Shown piece by piece: positions 40,952-43,852 of a stretch of DNA of 43,852 nucleotides. Below the pieces are notes generated by a model that saw nothing but the letters and a program-made list of their open reading frames with translations, searched no databases and had not been told where the DNA came from. The stretch covers positions 1 to 43,852 of the forward strand of contig JAVBLV010000049.1 of NCBI GenBank assembly GCA_031553195.1, read 5' to 3'. Position numbers and translations under genes: made by a program. This DNA comes from JAVBLV01 sp031553195. Its GTDB lineage: Bacteria > Bacteroidota > Bacteroidia > Bacteroidales > P3. Each line of letters begins with the position of its first letter. Position 1 is the stretch's first letter.

Positions 40952-43555
40952 TTATCTGATTAAGTTTATATTTCCTTTTTGTTGGCGTAAGTAACTATCC
41001 TCCTGACGTTCGTATGACATTATCCAAACATAGCTTCCCGTAGGACATTTCTTCCCTTTATATGTGCCGTCCCAACCAATGCTGATATTGTTCGATTGGA
41101 AAACCTGTTGTCCCCAACGATCGTAAATTACCAAACTGAAAGAACGCAATTTATTTTTTGAATAGAATTTAAAAATATTATTTGTAGTGGCATCCGGAGT
41201 AAAAGAATTTGGAGACCATACCGTAAAAATACCAACGGGGAGATACTTAAAGATACTATCCGAACAGCCTAATTTATTCGAAACTTTTAGAAAAACACGT
41301 ACCGAATCCTTGGATAAGTCCATATACTTATGGCTTGGGTTTCGTTGTTCGGTAGTTGTTCCATCTCCAAAATCCCAAAAAATAATATCGGCACTTTCGG
41401 AACGATCCCTGAAAGCTACTACCGGATTTTCCGAATCGATATAATCAGGCGTGCATTCAAAACGGGCAACGGGATATGGATATACTGTTACTGTTTTACT
41501 CAGCGGGTCGGAAGAGCATCCATTCTGCCCTTTCCCTACAACGGAATAAGTAGTGGTTTGAGACGGACTGACAATCAATTGGGATTGTACCAAATCCACA
41601 TCCGAAAGGTTCGTATCGGCAGGATTAGCCGTCCATTTATAGGCATGCGCTCCCGATACCGTTAATATGACCGATTCGCCAGGGCAAATAGTTAGTTTGG
41701 ACGACTCGAGCTTGGGAATTGTTATGCTGATATGAACCGTTTTACTGGAAACACAATTAAGAACTTCATTTTGGACATATACCGTAAAACTAGTATCAGA
41801 TGAGGGAGTCTTGGTTATAGACGCGCCTTGCGTTCCCTCGTTCCACCAGTATTCTACTCCATAATCGGAATGAGCAGTAAGGGTTGTGGAGTTTCCCATA
41901 CAAATAATGCTATCTCCCGTAAAAATAATTTCCGGTCTGGGAATTACATTTACCACATGGAAAGAAGAATCCGTACAACCTGTTTTTGTATCGGTTACGA
42001 TCAGTTTAATTGTAGTCGTATTGTCAATAGTACTGGTAAAAGTATTTCCATAAGACATTACATTGTTTGCACTCCACAAACAAGTATCTCTTCCACCTAA
42101 TCTCAGATTAAGGGCTTGTAAATTCAAAGTCCCTCCCGGGCAAATTTTGGATGGATTACCCATGTCCGAATCAATTATTGCCACAGGCAAGGGTTCTAAT
42201 GTAATACTATCAATTTTATATGATCTGATTCCGATTTCCGAGGCAATGGAATACTTAACCACATAAGCGCCAGGAGCGGCATATCTATGCTGGGGGTGAG
42301 GGACGGTATCTGTTGTTCCATCTCCGAAATCCCATTTGATGCTGCTACTATCCAACGGAGAAGCTCTTTCGATGCTGGTTGTAGTAAAGCGTACCGTCCG
42401 GCTTGTGTCGCAAGGATCCGTATTCATTTCAAAATCCGCCAGAGGACGGTTATTATCCACATTTATTTCCAAGTTGGCTTTGCACCTGTTTCCATCGGTG
42501 CCTACAACCAAAGACGTTAATTCGCAATAAACCTTTATGGCGCTCAGGTTGCCAAAATCCGAATCTCTTATGTAAAGTTCTCGTTGCAAGAAGTTAAAAT
42601 TACCTGTTGCATTTAAATTATTTAAAGTGTCTATCGACCCATCGCCCCCCCGTATAGTCCATGTGTATAAAAATCCGTCGGGCGCCGTAATCTTACTTAC
42701 CGTATCGGAATACTCCGTGGCCCCATAATAGTCGATGTTATTTAGTTGCATACGTCCGCATGTTCCGGTAAAATATACATATGCATAATGAGCGTATGTT
42801 TTTTGCACGGAACAGTCTCCAATATCCAATTCAATTTCAATTGATTTATTTTCATAATGCCGTAAATCGATTCCAACTTTTGTCCAACTTCTGTAAATTA
42901 CGCTTCTTCCATCCGTAGCGGTAGTCGAGTGATAAGCCGTATCAATTGCAATAATAGCAGGATATGCATTAATATCCAATTCGGCGCATCTCAAGTCCGA
43001 AGGAACCGTATAGTTCCCCACCTCAAATTCGTCATTTTTTACATGAATTTGAAAAGAAGGATTATCCCTGTTGTTCCAATGCCCGGGATTTTCAAGAACA
43101 ATAGCATAATTTAATATCAATAAATTGCTTCCTATGCCAGGTTTATAACGAAAACAAAGGGCTTCCGCTTCGCGGGTTCCGCAAGAATTCCCTAAACGGG
43201 CAACCCGTTTATAAAGCGTGTCTTGAGGAAAGACAGACAATCTATTTCCTGTTTGCGGGTCTGTGGGGACAGTACCTGTAGCAGGCCTAGCCAAGATCAT
43301 AAATCTGTTGCGGATATCGCTGGCGCTAAAACAATATCCTGTTGTTGCAATTGTCGGCAATAATGCATGGGGAATATTTGTCGCTGTCCAATTATAAAGA
43401 TTATTAGGTCCATTGTCGTCCGATTCGTAGGTGCCCGTTTTCCCTATCCAATTGAAGAAATCGCCATAATCAAAATCAAAATTGCTACATACCGATTGAG
43501 AAAATAATAATTGGACATTAAATACTATAAGTAATAGAATGATAAACTTTTTCAT
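40952..43555 (-). CDS. Secreted PKD-domain protein with gliding-motility-type C-terminal domain (T9SS type B)
   Basis: An 867-residue exported protein. A signal peptide spans residues 1-20 (MKKFIILLLIVFNVQLLFSQ). The N-terminal ~340 residues resemble a cellulose/adhesin-like jelly-roll module but are not assigned. PKD domains lie at about 370-455 (WDFGDG at 408-413) and 695-775 (WDFGDG at 727-732). Between them are Ig-like repeats, each starting with a Cys motif (ICPGG, ICMGN, ICPGE). The C-terminus (SPNSFTPD at 781-788, YDRWGQQVFQSN at 811-822, WDGTYKGKKCPTGSYVW) is the CHU_C type B domain. It would be exported by a type IX system and could act as adhesin. No enzymatic domain was recognised. 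The IS630 remnant lies 170 bp upstream. Confidence 0.85.
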   Translation of the reverse strand: MKKFIILLLIVFNVQLLFSQSVCSNFDFDYGDFFNWIGKTGTYESDDNGPNNLYNWTATNIPHALLPTIATTGYCFSASDIRNRFMILARPATGTVPTDPQTGNRLSVFPQDTLYKRVARLGNSCGTREAEALCFRYKPGIGSNLLILNYAIVLENPGHWNNRDNPSFQIHVKNDEFEVGNYTVPSDLRCAELDINAYPAIIAIDTAYHSTTATDGRSVIYRSWTKVGIDLRHYENKSIEIELDIGDCSVQKTYAHYAYVYFTGTCGRMQLNNIDYYGATEYSDTVSKITAPDGFLYTWTIRGGDGSIDTLNNLNATGNFNFLQRELYIRDSDFGNLSAIKVYCELTSLVVGTDGNRCKANLEINVDNNRPLADFEMNTDPCDTSRTVRFTTTSIERASPLDSSSIKWDFGDGTTDTVPHPQHRYAAPGAYVVKYSIASEIGIRSYKIDSITLEPLPVAIIDSDMGNPSKICPGGTLNLQALNLRLGGRDTCLWSANNVMSYGNTFTSTIDNTTTIKLIVTDTKTGCTDSSFHVVNVIPRPEIIFTGDSIICMGNSTTLTAHSDYGVEYWWNEGTQGASITKTPSSDTSFTVYVQNEVLNCVSSKTVHISITIPKLESSKLTICPGESVILTVSGAHAYKWTANPADTNLSDVDLVQSQLIVSPSQTTTYSVVGKGQNGCSSDPLSKTVTVYPYPVARFECTPDYIDSENPVVAFRDRSESADIIFWDFGDGTTTEQRNPSHKYMDLSKDSVRVFLKVSNKLGCSDSIFKYLPVGIFTVWSPNSFTPDATTNNIFKFYSKNKLRSFSLVIYDRWGQQVFQSNNISIGWDGTYKGKKCPTGSYVWIMSYERQEDSYLRQQKGNINLIR

Positions 43556-43611
43556 ACAAAGAGGCCTCCTTTACATAACTTGTAACATAAAAACATTGTA
43601 TCAAAGTATTT

Positions 43612-43852
43612 CTAGTGTTGCGTTAATCTTAAAATGTCGTTATATGACATTGGAAACGCAGTTTTTACCAATAATCTCAATATTACTGACTGACAAAATA
43701 CGCTTAACATAACACTAGTGTCTCGTCACTCCTCTAAAGTCGGATAAAGCCTCCTTAGTTTAACCCGTGCACTCTCCGTTGTGAACTGCCAATTGATTTT
43801 GGCGTTCTTATTATTTCTGGCTGTTTGCCATGCTTCTACTTGAGTTTTTATC
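43612..43852 (-). mobile_element. IS630-type element 3' end (right window edge)
   Basis: The region runs from the transposase tail to inverted copies of motifs also seen at the left edge: GATTAACGCAACACTAG on the minus strand at 43628-43612 (16/17 with 302-318), AAAAACTGCGT at 43666-43656, and ACACTAG just after the transposase stop. The exact end of the element cannot be placed. The stretch 43556-43611 is the leader of the PKD protein gene. Confidence 0.55.
43726..43852 (-). CDS. IS630-family transposase, C-terminal fragment (5' part outside window)
   Basis: The minus strand is open from the window edge to a TGA at 43726-43728 and encodes about 41 residues. It reads IKTQVEAWQTARNNKNAKIN then WQFTTESARVKLRRLYPTLEE, the IS630 C-terminal signature. 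It is related but not identical to the tail at 134-307 (several substitutions, both with RNNKNA and WQFTT), so it is a different element of the same group rather than the other end of the same copy. Whether the full transposase is intact cannot be seen. Confidence 0.72.
   Translation of the reverse strand, partial: IKTQVEAWQTARNNKNAKINWQFTTESARVKLRRLYPTLEE

Noticed and set aside
1..43852. tRNA, rRNA, RNase P RNA, tmRNA or CRISPR arrays
   Set aside because: No tRNA-like T-loop context, no regularly spaced repeats and no intergenic region with the length and GC content of these RNAs was seen by eye.
1..43852. Composite transposon formed by the two edge IS630 elements
   Set aside because: The two transposase tails differ at many residues, and most of the enclosed genes are core housekeeping genes.

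Overview
The window is a visibly AT-rich chromosomal segment from a member of the Bacteroidota, most likely order Bacteroidales. The evidence is two type IX secretion (T9SS) cargo proteins, one with a type A and one with a type B C-terminal sorting domain, the Bacteroidota-restricted DUF4271 and DUF2723 proteins, a Bacteroidota-style LptE lipoprotein, a long-form PurC, and TAnnTTTG-like -7 promoter boxes. No rRNA, tRNA, CRISPR array or plasmid/phage replication gene was seen. Except for dnaN and the IS fragments at the left edge, every supported gene is on the minus strand.

Region 1 (1-400 and 43612-43852): both window edges are 3' ends of IS630-family transposase genes, pointing inward from opposite ends. 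They share a 17-base motif (16/17 identical), so the segment is bounded by insertion sequences.

Region 2 (13485 down to 422): one tightly packed glycan operon, read leftwards. It carries a legionaminic-acid pathway: legB dehydratase, legC aminotransferase, a decayed neuD/pglD-like acetyltransferase, a membrane acyltransferase, an ATP-grasp enzyme, a HAD phosphatase, legI synthase, legG epimerase, a ptmE-like nucleotidyltransferase and legF CMP-transferase. It continues with a GNGPSL-motif protein (DUF115/GT42-like, candidate nonulosonate transferase), an FdtA/QdtA-type ketoisomerase with a DegT aminotransferase (a 3-amino-3,6-dideoxyhexose), a TIGR04325-type methyltransferase and a GT8-like glycosyltransferase. 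Upstream lie a 134-bp MITE-like element with 10-bp direct repeats and a broken DNA-binding regulator gene.

Region 3 (14264-21611): envelope and housekeeping genes: a YfhO-type membrane protein, fabI, a DPM-like GT2, radA and an O-antigen-ligase-type protein.

Region 4 (21658-29678): an S41 C-terminal processing protease, yidD, rnpA, hemD, a DUF4271 protein and a gingipain-like C25 protease with a T9SS type A tail. The last two and hemD are closely packed.

Region 5 (29937-40882): ppa, a large DUF2723 membrane protein, lptE, purC, the divergent dnaN, a YdcF/SanA protein, dut, clpP and a CPBP membrane protease. A roughly 153-bp intergenic repeat occurs twice (30611-30764 and 34916-35068). dnaN ends at a perfect 34-base palindromic terminator.

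Region 6 (40952-43555): a secreted PKD-domain protein with a T9SS type B tail, next to the right-hand IS630 remnant.

The most notable points are the legionaminic operon with its candidate transferase and broken neuD, the paired intergenic repeat carrying a conserved 19-codon frame, and the MITE-like element.
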